From Mytilus edulis (Eukaryota; Mollusca; Bivalvia; Mytilida; Mytilidae), in assembly GCF_963676685.1 (NCBI RefSeq), contig NC_092356.1, positions 49,191,601 to 49,255,600 on the forward strand: DNA of 64,000 bases, read 5' to 3'. Made by a program: the position numbers and the translations under genes. Below are positions 36,502 through 48,184 of the stretch, one piece after another. The notes below the pieces were generated by a model. That model worked only from the letters and a program-made list of their open reading frames with translations. It was not told the origin of the DNA and made no database searches. Each line of letters starts with the position of its first letter. The stretch's first letter is position 1.

Positions 36502-37620
36502 CAGGGCCGTAACTAGGGTTCGAATTCAGGGGAGGCAGGGGTTTGGGCCACCGATTGAAGCCCCTTAGAGAGAGGGGGTTGGGGGAGCAGCCCCCGCCGA
36601 TTTTTTTCTCGAGGTAAAATGGCTAAAAATGACCCATTTTCCTTCGATTTACTTACTTTAATGAAAAAAAAGTATTGCTTGAACCTGGAAGCAATTTTTA
36701 TGCAAAAACAAACTGAGATTGCTGTTCAGGGTAAGCCAAGGCTCCGTCTTGAAGGCCGTAATTATTATGAAGACCTATAATTATTAACATTAAATACATT
36801 GTGACCGCGGATTTTGTTCTCAATATGGCTAAAAATCACCCGTTTTCCTTCGATTTCCTTACTTTAAGAAACATCAGTATTGCTGGATCCTTGAAGCAAT
36901 TTTTTATACAAACAATTATTATCTGTATTTAAAGATATTTTTGTTAGAAATCAAACTGGTAAGTTAAAAAAAACCATATAAAGCAAGATCATAGAAAGCA
37001 AGATATTTTTTTGTCAAGGACCTTGAATTTTAATATTGTTGAAAGTTGAACAGACATGTATACAACTACAACCAGGGACTTTCTAAACTAGTATATACTT
37101 AGTTTAGAAAGTCTCTGCTTCAACAAATAGGAGTGTTTAACTACTAAGGCATTGACCATAATGTTCTCGTACAATCGGCCGGGAGACGTTAAAAAAATGA
37201 CACAACAGCTGATTCAGCCGGTAACGAATTTCCAATATCATAAAAGATTCACAATACAAAGGGAACTTCCTCTGCTTAATGGAGCCCCCAAATAAATGTG
37301 AATAGTTCAGTTTTATTCAAAATTGTCGAAAGCAAAGTTTCATATGTGTTCTCGTACGAATACTGCATAACAGACGGACACACGAAAAATAAAATACTGA
37401 AATGGTTCACTTTCGGTAAAAAATCCGAAAAATGACAGATATATCATGTATCATGATAACTCTGTTAAAACTGTAAACTTGTGTTGTTTATGATATAAAT
37501 TCAAGTTCTTCGTATACATATTGTCAATATTTCATTTTATTACTTCAAAAAAAAAATGTTGGTGTCGAAAATTCAGGGGAGGCAACTGCCTCCCCTGCCT
37601 CATAGGCAGTTACGGCCCTG
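36502..37620. mobile_element. Non-autonomous DNA transposon with 13-bp terminal inverted repeats
   Basis: The left end CAGGGCCGTAACT and the right end AGTTACGGCCCTG are exact reverse complements. GCATT stands on both sides (36497-36501 and 37621-37625), a probable 5-bp target duplication. Subterminal GGGGAGGCAG (36531) is mirrored by CTGCCTCCCC (37587). Two internal blocks repeat 'AAAATGGCTAAAAAT(G/C)ACCC...TTTCCTTCGATTT'. The 1119-bp element has no transposase ORF. The terminal CAGGG recalls hAT, but an 8-bp duplication is not seen. Confidence 0.85.
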
Positions 37621-38624
37621 GCATTGTTTACAATAAAGTTTCCATTGGAACTTCTGTCATGTGTCACAAAAATTATATACCTTAACACCTTTGATAAAAA
37701 TATTCTTAAAAATATGCAACAAAAAAAGGAGTCTTCAATAATTTAACTTGCAAAACATAATATTACATGTTATTAAAATCGTGGGTGCCAAAATAACTAC
37801 CTTGACTTTAGGGTAGAATTAAGTAGGTCTCGATTTGACTAGGTGCAGAAATGACTATACAAGATGCTGATTTAACTAGGTGCCAGAGTGAATGAATTCT
37901 TAAAATACAATGTATGAACATTTGTAAAGAATGCACAGCCACAGGACAACAAAAGTCAACATGATTCATGAAAGAATGTTTGTTGTTTTGCTCTGTGCCA
38001 GCTTGATTTGTTTGAGATTGTTTAAGGCAGTAGTTCTTGGTGCCGAAATTGAGTACCATATTGTAACTGGATAGCATAATGTTAAAGAATATAAAATGGT
38101 TTTCCATAGTTTAAAAATCTGTGCAGGGGTTCACACTTTACTTAAAATGATGTTAGCATTTGACCATACAAATGCATATAAAAGCTCATTTGGAAATTGC
38201 AGATGAGATTGTGCTCATATATTGAATAATATAACCCTTCAGAGTTTCATGGTTTCTATGTATCCTATATTTCCATCCAAGAACAAAAATATCAGAAACT
38301 TATCGAAACCGGAAATTTACACATCATTAAAATATCCGGATCGAGGACGGAGTATTCATCCGAATTCCGACTTTTGTCTGACCTATGTATTTCTTTGATT
38401 CCTTTAATCGTCTAGTTGCTAGCTTGGGATGCTATATGTCTGTTTACAGCTACAAAATAACAACCAACTGCCAAATCAAATCTTCATCATATATCATGTT
38501 AATACCTATTTTTTTTTTAAATATGCTGAGTTTTTTTACTTTAATTTTCGATTTGTTGACCTCATTTGAGTCGGACATCTATGACAAGCCGTTTTATTAC
38601 TTTATTCTAACTTCATGATATCTT

Positions 38625-39065
38625 ATATAATATATAAGATATCTCATATAATATATAAGATCTTTTATCAGATATCTTATATAAATTAATCTAGTTGTTA
38701 TACTGAGAAACTTTAATATATACATTATACATTTTGACATTATATATATATATCATTTAGTTTATATAAGATAACTTATATACTTTACATGAGAGTTTTC
38801 TAATACCACATCTTCTTATTTATTTTATAATTATAAGATACATTTTAAAGTTTAAAAGATATTATATACGATATCTACAAAGTATAAGATATTTTACATG
38901 CATATATTGTTTATATATATTAAGATATCTTATACACCTTATATGTTATTTATCAGATATCTTATATATCGTCTATAAGATATTTTATAAAGAATATTAT
39001 ATGAGATATCTTATAAATTGTATAAGATATTTAATAAACTATATAAGATGTCGTATAAACCATAT
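38625..39065. repeat. Array of TATAAGATATCTTATA palindromes
   Basis: The self-complementary core AAGATATCTT, or variants of it (TATAAGATATC, GATATCTTATA), recurs more than a dozen times in about 440 bp of very AT-rich DNA. Spacing is irregular. No element ends are evident. Confidence 0.8.
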
Positions 39066-39089
39066 TTGATTTTCACATGATGCACACAT

Positions 39090-39640
39090 GATGTTTCACT
39101 AAACTGATATAGTTTTGTGCTAGCATATCAGTAACTGTTAGTGTGTCCTTTGTTAATTTATTTTGTCATATTTAGATTTTACTTAATTTCTTCTGTTACC
39201 TATTCTGTTTAACATAGACAGACTCGGACGTCTTTAAACTGAGTTTTAGTGAGAGTATTGCCTTGTTTTCTTTTTTTTTATTCAATACTTGCTATAGAAG
39301 AATAGAGGGAGGGTCGAGATCTTACAAAACATGCTGCCACATGTGTGCGTCTGTAACTAGTCCAGAACCTCTAGCCTTTGTCAGTCTTGGGTTTTTTTTT
39401 CTCCATTTGTATACATGTCGCTTCCATTTCGCTAAACTAGTATACAAGTTCTTTTTTAATGGTCAACAATGGAAGTAATATTACTTCAATAGGTCAACTA
39501 AACCTTCATAGCTCCATGTGGGATATTCTCGTCACCTCTGTTGAAAAGTCATTGATACATGGCCTTGGATTGTTGTATGCTCTATGGTACAGTTGTTGTC
39601 TTTTTGTCATATTTTTATATTTCTATTTATTTGCATATGC
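39090..39640 (+). repeat. Retroelement 3' end, copy 3
   Basis: The block order (GTGTCCTTTGTTAATTTATT, TTACCTATTCTG...GACTCGGACG, AGGGTCGAGATC, CTCTAGCCTTTGTCAGTCTT) matches the tail at 5340-5890. The two short open frames here (39263, 39459) are by-products. Confidence 0.7.
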
Positions 39641-39716
39641 ATAAAGAATCTACGTTTATAAAGTAAAGATTTTGTAAATTAGGAATCCTTGATAAAGAAA
39701 AAATCAGAAAAAAATA

Positions 39717-40126
39717 TTTATTTTCAAATCAAATCAAATAAGTTCTATAATTTCAAAGTCGGTATGTTAAGTAACAATACAATATAAGCTCTACGCGAGC
39801 GTGTTGACCGAAATAAAAATGTACATAGTAAACGAAAAACATAGATATTATTTATTTTCAAATCAAATCAAATAAGTTCTATAATTTCAAAGTCGGTATG
39901 TTAAGTAACAATACAATATAAGCTCTACGCGAGCGTTTTGACCGAAATACAAATGTACATAGTAAACGAAAGACATAGATATTATTTATTTTCAAATCAA
40001 ATCAAATAAGTTATATAATTTCAAAGTCGGTATGTTAAGTAACAATACAATATAAGCTCTACGCGAGCGTTTTAATTGACCGAAATACAAATGTACATAG
40101 TAAACGAAAGACATAGATATTATAAA
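39717..40126. repeat. 134-bp unit repeated three times upstream of LU gene 1
   Basis: TTTTCAAATCAAATCAAATA starts units at 39721, 39855 and 39989. Each unit contains AAGTCGGTATGTTAAGTAAC and CTCTACGCGAGCGT(G/T)TTGAC. Copies differ by only a few bases and a 5-bp insertion in the third. The array ends about 200 bp before the LU gene 1 start codon, so it may lie in that gene's promoter region. Confidence 0.93.
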
Positions 40127-40277
40127 CAATGCGAGCAAACTAAACTGACTATATAACTAAGAAATTTGATCTTCCTCTACATACACGGTAAATATTTAAA
40201 TAGCACTGAATACGGTTACGTTAAATGTTTAAATGTTTAATATTGCATATATGAAAACCAGTGATCCGTAACAAAAT

Positions 40278-40290
40278 ACTACCGGGTTTG
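40278..40290 (+). promoter_or_regulatory. 13-bp motif shared by both LU genes (copy 1)
   Basis: ACTACCGGGTTTG lies 41 bp before the ATG of LU gene 1. The identical 13-mer lies at 53318-53330, 47 bp before the ATG of LU gene 2. It could be a core-promoter or 5' UTR element kept since the duplication. Confidence 0.5.
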
Positions 40291-40330
40291 TGTGATCATC
40301 GAATTACCATAAAATAATGAATTCATAATA

Positions 40331-43300
40331 ATGAAGACAGTTTGGATTGTTAGACTTCTAATCTTTGCTATTCTTATTCATGGTAAGTTTTTGGTTTCGA
40401 ACCGAGTATTTAAAAGATTCGAACATGGCTGAAACCTTTTTGGTTATTGGCAAAACATAACTACGCCATCTCAATATGGAAATTAATTTACCACTGCCTA
40501 TCCATCCGTCCGTCTGTTTAATCGTCCGTTCTTCCATCCGGATATAGATCAATATTCAATATTACTTCTATGGTTCGACTTTATGTATTTACTATTCTCA
40601 AAATTCTAGGTATTTGGAATTGGTAATTTTTGTACTTAAAATTCGAAAGGGGGATGTTTTAGATATTCACAAACAACGCTATATAATTGAACACATGGTT
40701 TGTACTACTAAAGTTAAATGTTATAATGCACTATACATAAGATTTTTAGTATTGTCAAAAATGTAATCAATACCGGGTAGTTGACAACTGGAAATTGACA
40801 TTTGAACTTGGTAAATATAAAAACTGGAAAATTGTAACCCTAAGACTGATTTCAGAACTGACATCCAGCTGCAAGTGTAGGCATTCGGAATAAAAATAAA
40901 AGATAGGTCAGCATACATAGTGTTAAGTTTATAATTTTTTTATGATCAGACGGGGGCATTATTTGTGTCTTGCAGAAAGCCGTATTAATTTCAAGTCGTA
41001 CATCAACATCACTGGTTGTCAAATCTAAAGTATGTGGAACAGTATACTCATGCATATGACATAGCAGAGGGGTCATTGTCCATATATAGTTTTATTTTTT
41101 TTTTAAATTTTCAATCTTAATAATATAAGTATATCGTCGATTTTATTGAAATGAACATATTATGGAAAATCAAAGGATATGGCGTATCCATCCATATCAC
41201 AAAATCAGTTAATGCACAACGAAAAAACATGTCTTCAAAATAAATCGGGCGACAGTAATCATTTTAAAATATAACATAATTGATCTACACATATAAATGG
41301 TTCATGACTACACAATTAAAATGTATTTGAAGATAAGAATATAAAAATCATATAACGTGTATAAATGTATTGTTTGAATTGAATAGACTCGAACGAGGAA
41401 GTTTTCACATTTGATCGATCACCAATAAACGTCTCTGGGTAGTTATGTTGGGTTATTATGTGTGGATTTTAAATGCATTTAATTTGTTCTTTATTTATGT
41501 ACATATTGGTATTCGATGACTAATTAAATCTATGAAAAGTGAAATATTTCATTCCAAGAAAATCTTCGAAATTTCAGACATTTGCCACTTTTAAGCTCAC
41601 CTGGTCCAAAGGGCCAAGTGAGCTTTTCTCATCACTTTGCGTCCGGCGTCGGCGTCGTCGTCGTCGTCGTCGTCGTCCGACGTCGTCTGTTAACTTTAAC
41701 AAAAACCTCTGAAACTACTGGGTCAAATTTAACCAAACTTGGCCCCAATTGTAATTGGGGTATATAATTGGGGTATCTAGTTTAGAAAATGTGTCCGTTT
41801 AACCGGCCAGCCAACCAAGATGGCCACCATGGCTAAAAACAGAACATAGGGGTAAAATGTAGATTTTGGCTTATAACTCTGAAACCAAAGCAGTTAGAGC
41901 AAGTCTGACATGGGGTGAAATTGTTTATCTAGTAAAGATCTATCTGCTCTGAAATTTTCAGATAAATCGGACAACCGGTTGTTGGGTTGCCAATTTGTAA
42001 TTTTAAGGAAATTTTGCCGTTTTTCGTTATTATCTTGAATATTATTATTGATAGAGATAAAATATAAACTGTAAACAGCAATAATGTTCAGCAAAGTAAG
42101 ATATACAAATAAGTCAACATGACCAAAATGGTCAGTTGACCCCTTAAGGAGTTGCCCTTTATAGTCAATTTTACCAATTCTCTTCTCCTCTGAAACTACT
42201 AAAACAAATATAACTAAACTTGTCCATAATTACAGAAGAGTATCTAGTTTGAAAAATGTGCCCGATGACCCTGCCTCTGAACCATGATGGCAGACATGGC
42301 TAAACATAGTACATAGGGTAAAATGCAGTTTTTGGTTTATATCTCTGAAACTGAAGCATTTAGAGCAAATCTGACTGGTGGCAAAAATGTTCATCAGATT
42401 TAAATATGTCTGCCCTGAAATTTTCAGACAACCAGTTGTTAGGTTGCTGCCCTTGAGTTAGTAATTTTATGGAAATTTTGCAGTATTTTTCTATTATCTA
42501 AGATATAATTATATAGTATCTAATAATATCTTATACTATAAATTATGATTTTAACCTTATTTTACATGATTTCCAAAGCATAAGAAAAAAACAGGTGAGC
42601 GACACAGGCTCTTTAGAGCCTCTAGTTGTGGTATTTAAGAATTCAGATGATTTCTACATAGTGATGGTACATTATTATGAGCTAAAATTGTCTCCTTCCT
42701 ACTATTTTATCGTTTTATTTTACATTGTAAATGTATAAAACTTTGACTGTTGATACTGAAATACAGATAGTGTATAATTAAAATCAACTCTTCAAAAACA
42801 TCACATCGGCTAAAATAATGATTTCTGGATTTCAATCTGTATGTCAATTTGAAATTATGAAAACCAAAATTCCGTAGTGCTATATAGATTATCGAATCAT
42901 GTTTGAAATGAAATATAATATTGATTATATACTTGCAGTTATTCAAATGAAAATATTTTACTATCATATCCTTACTTTGAATTCATTGTAAGTACGCGTA
43001 CATCTATAAGCGAGTTAGCCCGCTTGGTTCTAGTATACACCATGCTATTATGTATAATTCAAAGTAATACAGATTTCAAAAATTTAGGAGTGGGTATTTC
43101 AGAAATTGCCATTGTTTCTTTGAAATGCATGATAAATGCAGAACATTCAATAACAACTAAAGGCATTACTCAGGGTGTAAATGTGCTTTCGTTTAATCCC
43201 GCTGCAAATGTTTGCACCTGTCCTAAGTCAGGAATCTGATGTACAGTAGTTGTCGTTTGTTTATGTAATATATACGTGTTTCTCGTTTCTCGTTTTGTTT

Positions 43301-45285
43301 ATATAGATTAGACCGTTGGTTTTCCCGTTTGAATGGTTTTACACTAGTAATTTTGGGGCCCTTTATAGCTTGTTGTTCGGTGTGAGCTAAGGCTCCGTGT
43401 TGAAGGCCGTACTTTAACCTATAATGGTTTACTTTTTAAATTGTTATTTGTATGGAGAGTTGTCTCATTGGCACTCACACCACATCTTCCTATATCTATT
43501 TCATATGTACCAGCAAAGTAATTGTATATGGCTTGGCTGCTTTTCCTAATGTGTGAACCAAAGCTCCGTGTAATGGTTTATTTTTATATATTGTGACTTG
43601 GATGGAGTTTTTTTCTCATTTGTACTTATACCACATCTTCTTATAATGATCTATGTATAAAGATTGGCCAATTAACCTAACGGTGGCTTGTGCTTCGGAG
43701 GTGTGCCTATATATAATTGCCTAAGGTTTAAAATTTATCTTTCTTAACATAAGACATAAGTGAAAGTGATGTGAAATTGATTGTAATTGGATTCTTCTTA
43801 AATGTTTCAGAAACACAATGTGAGACTGGTATGTGCTTTGCCTGCAGGGACTCTTCAAGCAACAAGGGTAAAAATGACTGCCAGGTGAACACAAAAAGGA
43901 TGGAAGAGCTTCATACTAAGCTATTTCATGAGTATGGTAACAATACGGATGTTTTTATGAAAGATTTTAAAGACGACCCGTACGTACAGAATTGTAGTGC
44001 TTTAGCTAACCATAGCTATTGTTGCATAGAGGAATTTGAAGGAGGAGGTATGTGATTGAACTATTCATGGCTATTGTCTATATATAAAAAGAAGATGTGG
44101 TATGATTGCCAATGAGACAACTTTCCACAAGAGACCAAAATGACACAGAAATTAACAATTATAGGTCACCGTACTGCCTTCAACAATGAGCAAAGCCCAT
44201 ACCGCATAGTCAGCTATAAAAGGCAAATAACAAATGTAGTCTTAATTTCTTTTTAAACATAGCATATACGTTAATAAGATGATAATGTGGATGGGGGTTC
44301 ACAAAATCAGAATAATGGGTAAAAAATATAAAAAATAAAAAAAACATGGACCCAAAAAATAAAATAAGGAGAATAATGAGGTGCTTAATTATAAAATAAA
44401 GAATAATGGACACAAATGTATGAGGAATAGAAAGAAAATGGCAAAAAAATAAAAATATACATAAATGAAATGAAGGACTAGTGATAATCCATACTCTAAG
44501 TCATAATATATTCTATACGTTTTATGTAAAATAAAGACGGGAGCATGCAAGGGACATAATAAACATTTGTCGAAGACTATCAAATTTTATCGTATATTCC
44601 AAAAACAACGACATTCTCAAAAACACAGGGAAAATCCCACCATAAGGACCATAACAGTTTATTCAAGCTTGCACATTCCGAATAGATAAATATTAGCGTA
44701 TAACAATTAGAAGCAATAAACAATTGGCCTTACCTACACACTCAATGCAATTGGCTGTAAATGTCTCTAATTCTTTTTCCTGTTTAACTTTCACTGATGA
44801 GGGACAAAACACAAGAACAACAAAAACACAACCAAATAAAATTGAATATCAACAGTATTGAACAAGTCAACATTTACTCATATATAAACATTAACTTTTT
44901 TTTATTCGAGCGTCACTGGTGAGTCTTTTGTAGACGAAACGCTCGTCTGGCGTAATTAAAGAACTTAATACTGGTACCTATGATGAGTTTATGGTATATA
45001 TTTTACATTTCAGGATTCATAAAAGCGTATATAAGAACATGTTGTGATGGTATTACCTGGTCGTTTGATACTAATAAGTTAAAAACGCTGAAGAATATCG
45101 CAACGAACAACGATTCTTTGTGTCAACATAATACAGAAAGTCTAACAACAACTTGTGTTAGAATGTGTCGGGGAAATTTCTGTAATGGACCAACATCCGC
45201 GGCAAATAATTTACGCACATATGAAACTTTGACACTATTTTCGTTCATATTTTTTTGCATGTTTTTTTGTAAACATGACAATTGA
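40331..45285 (+). CDS. LU-domain (Ly6/uPAR-like) secreted or GPI-anchored protein 1
   Basis: Three exons join in phase 1: 40331-40382, 43811-44047 and 45014-45285 (stop TGA 45283), 186 residues. Exon 1 is a signal peptide (MKTVWIVRLLIFAILIH). Exon 2 begins ETQCETGMCFACRDSSSNKG and ends HSYCCIEEFEGG. Exon 3 holds YIRTCCDGITW and the LU end signature CRGNFCNGP, then a hydrophobic tail ending FIFFCMFFCKHDN, as in a GPI-anchor signal. Cysteines are paired as in LU folds, with one extra near the N-end (TQCE) absent from the paralogue. Possible N-glycosylation sites are NNT and NHS. Function is unknown; LU proteins act as receptors, channel modulators or defence factors. The intron contains repeats at 43.0-43.65, 44.1 and 44.9 kb. 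Confidence 0.9.
41592..42628 (+). repeat. GCTCACCTGG repeat element, copy 2 (in LU gene 1 intron 1)
   Basis: It starts AAGCTCACCTGGTCCAAAGG and ends AGGCTCTTTAGAGCCTCTAG. A (GTC)n tract at 41650-41680 and two sub-repeats around GTCAGTTGACCCCTTAAGGA and CTGAAATTTTCAGA are shared with the inverted copy at 22950-24245. Confidence 0.8.
43370..43490 (-). repeat. Inverted 'GCCAATGAGACAACT' family copy
   Basis: TTGAAGGCCGTACTTTAACC through GGAGAGTTGTCTCATTGGCA is the reverse complement of the family core, and a second, poorer piece follows at 43560-43650. The stretch 43020-43260 before it resembles other dispersed repeat tails (CCTAAGTCAGGAATCTGATG). All lie in LU gene 1 intron 1. Confidence 0.7.
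44085..44225 (+). repeat. 'GCCAATGAGACAACT' family, copy 3
   Basis: AAGAAGATGTGGTATGATTG through GCATAGTCAGCTATAAAAGG. It starts about 38 bp after the exon 2 donor of LU gene 1. Confidence 0.85.
44905..44997 (+). repeat. Fragment of the GAGCGTCACTG repeat next to an acceptor
   Basis: CGAGCGTCACTGGTGAGTCT, GACGAAACGCTCGTCTGGCG and TACCTATGATGAGTTTATG match the tail of the repeat at 6420-6490. It ends about 16 bp before the acceptor of LU gene 1 exon 3, so the branch point may be repeat-derived. Confidence 0.75.
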
Positions 45286-45424
45286 CAATCTCAAAGAAAG
45301 CATTTATTAGTGTTATCAATACACATGCAGCCTTATCAAATGTCTTTGAAGAAAGTTTCATAATTTAGTGAAAACATATATATTTCTGAAAAAAATATTA
45401 TAATATTAATGAATGGTTGTTTTT

Positions 45425-45559
45425 ATAATGGCCCTGTTATATGTCCAAGGTCTGTAATAATGGTCGAGGAAGTCTGTAATGGCCCGAGGCAACGCCAAGG
45501 ATTATTACAGACATCCGAGGCCATTATTACTGACCGAGGACATATAACAGGGCCATTAT
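45425..45559. repeat. 135-bp palindrome with ATAATGGCCCTGTTATATGTCC arms
   Basis: The outer arms (ATAATGGCCCTGTTATATG and CATATAACAGGGCCATTAT) are perfect complements. The interior is also largely self-complementary (GTCTGTAATAATGG / CCATTATTACTGAC). It lies about 140 bp after the LU gene 1 stop codon, possibly in the 3' UTR. Confidence 0.9.
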
Positions 45560-45910
45560 GAAAACACCCTTTTCTTAATACATTTATTAACCAACTGAAA
45601 AAAGTGTATGTGTTGCTGCTAACTTGATGTACTGTCTTACTCTTTTAATGACAGTTTAGTTAGAACAAAATAATTTGTACTTCACCATTATAAAGCTTTA
45701 AGTATACCAAATATCCAAGATATTAAGTTGAAAGAGATATGTGTTAAAAAACAGGATGAACAGTGATCCCTTTATATGGTTCTTTAATGTTGGTTGCTGG
45801 TTACTAAATTAAATAAAATACAAAAAGGTATTATACTCTTTACAACTTAGTTTTATTAACTTTATTAAAAACCCTAACAGGGCTTAATACAGACAAACTG
45901 GGCATTAATA

Positions 45911-46086
45911 CAGGGCCATTACAGAAAAACAGGGCCATTACAGAAAAAACAGGGCCATTACAGAAAAAACAGGGCCATTACAGAAAAAACAGGACCATTA
46001 CAGAAAAACAGGGCCATTACAGAAAAACAGGGCCATTACAGAAAAAAACAGGGCCATTACAGAAAAACAGGGCCATTACAGAAAAT
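45911..46086. repeat. Tandem array of about nine 18-20-bp units (CAGGGCCATTACAGAAAAA)
   Basis: Nine consecutive units differ mainly in the length of the A run and one G-to-A change. The unit core CAGGGCCATTA is the same as the arm end of the palindrome at 45425-45559. Confidence 0.95.
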
Positions 46087-46129
46087 ATGTAATTTTTAAT
46101 AAACAGTCACTTTTGGCAATAATGCACTT

Positions 46130-48150
46130 AGTTGGTTAATAAAGATGGATAAAAGTGACGAAAAAATATATATATTTATGAAAAACTTCCTTCACCATGA
46201 ATGCTTTGGTAATACAGGGTATCAAATTCAGGGTTGAATATTTTGAGTGACGTGAATAAACTTATGACTACTTCGAAAATATTTGATATTGGTCAGTTCT
46301 AGGTTATGAAATATTGGGCTAAATAAAGCAATTCTCAAAGTAACTGAACTCTATTACATTGATATTTGTAAGTCATGGATATCAGATGACATATGATTTG
46401 CCTTATCCTACTTTTTTATGTTACCAATGTATATTTATTGTTTCAGATTAATAAAATATGAAGCCTCACGTTTTAAATAAAAAAAAAATGTCCACTTAAC
46501 TATACAAGTCCATCCCATATACGATATATAGAGAATATCATATGGCTTTTTAATATCGCATCCGTATGAACCCGAGACACCAATATAATCCCAAGAGCTC
46601 TGCTCGAGGGATTATATTGGTTGAGGGTTGATATCATCGAATGTCATGTGTACACTAGTCTCTCGTCCTTAGTGAATGGAATATTGGATCATAGAATTCG
46701 AATGTTTTTACGATTTTAACTTATATAGAAACTGTAAACTAGAACTTTGGTTCAGATCATTTTACTTCTATCAACAAAAACTTGAATGAACCTCAACTTA
46801 GACACATAAGTTTTTTAATGAGTTGTTGTTAGTTTTCAACTAGCTTTCCACTTTGTCTTCACCCGACTTGCCAATGTTCGTCGTCCGTTTGGCTGTGCAG
46901 GATGTATAAATACGCAGTCACGTCTTGTCAGAATAGGGACATTAAATCCGATGCCTAGTTGTAGAGAGAATGCAACTCTTTGAGGAGTTCGTAGTTGGTC
47001 TACTGAAAGGCAAAATGTTTGCTCCTATCCAATAATCCCTCATTTTCCAATGCATGGCATTCTTAAATTTCCAGACCTTCGTCCTGGACGACACCTACTA
47101 CAGGACCTATCTCCAAGTTGTATTTATTGTAAAAAAAAAAAATCAACGGTCCTGAACTTGCATAAATATTTGACACTGGATGTAAAAAAAATCAATCAAT
47201 CAACTGGCTTCCAGTAATTTTGAGTACTCTCAAATCTGCGTGTAATGGCCACAATTATTCAAAATTACTAAGCAGGTAGGGATTTTACAGTAGAGGATAT
47301 ATACATTTTTTTTAATTTTGTCTGTATGTGTTTGTGTGGCTAGGGTGAAGGTTTAAGATTCAAAAGATTGATGGTTGATGTCTAGCCAAAAGGATAGTTC
47401 TATGTTATATTAGTAGTATGCCTATTATTTTTAATGAAGGATAGTCAAAATGTACTATTAATTAAGTTAAACGTATATATAAATCAGAACGAAATAGATA
47501 TGACAATACCAAACAGGGTGTACTGCTTAATTGAAGGGATACGCTGATCTACGCTGGGCAATGCATACTGTAAATATTTTTTTTAATGATAATTACGGAT
47601 TGCACTGCGTTATTTAATTCACCGGTCAGATGTTATGGTACATTATTAATAATTCTTCGAACTTTTCATCATGTATATGATTAAATAACCAGTAAATTTA
47701 ATATTTTTGTAAATAAAATTTTGCAGCTACAACGCTGAAAACCGTTTTCCGTCGGGGGGCTTCGCCCCCTGAACCCCCTACAAGAGCTCTGCCCTGGACA
47801 TGCTGGGGCCTTAAGTCAAGTCAAACAGACTTATGAAGTCTTCTCCTTTTAACATTTATAGCAATATAATACAAAAATATATGTAAGAGCATGCATGTAT
47901 AGAATGGTATATCTACTTGTATATATATATATATATAAATATGGACCTGAAAAGACGGAAAATTGAAGAAAAAAGAAAATAATAATACTACAGAAAAAAA
48001 AATTAAAAGAAAATGAATATTTAGAAAACAAAAACACAAAAAATAAAATACACACAAATTGAAAAAAAAAACGAAAAAAAAGGACAATTAAGGGGAAAGA
48101 ATTTTATTTAGATGATGATGTGTGTGCGATCATAGTTTGCTATCTAGACA
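46130..48150. other. Intergenic stretch without gene
   Basis: It holds a hairpin at 46580-46625 (ACCAATATAATCCC / GGGATTATATTGGT), a GGGGGGCTTCGCCCCCTGAACC block near 47754-47780 as in low-copy elements, a short (TA)n run near 47920, and A-rich DNA at 47950-48090. No exon was recognised. Confidence 0.5.
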
Positions 48151-48184
48151 ATTTGAAATCTTCCCGAACTTTTGATAAACTCGA

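Noticed and set aside
39263-39644. ORFs of 71 and 61 codons upstream of LU gene 1
   Set aside because: They lie in a retroelement 3' tail that recurs at several other places in the window.
45911-46086. Short regular repeats considered as a CRISPR-like array
   Set aside because: The units are contiguous with no unique spacers, and the genome is animal, so it is a plain tandem repeat.
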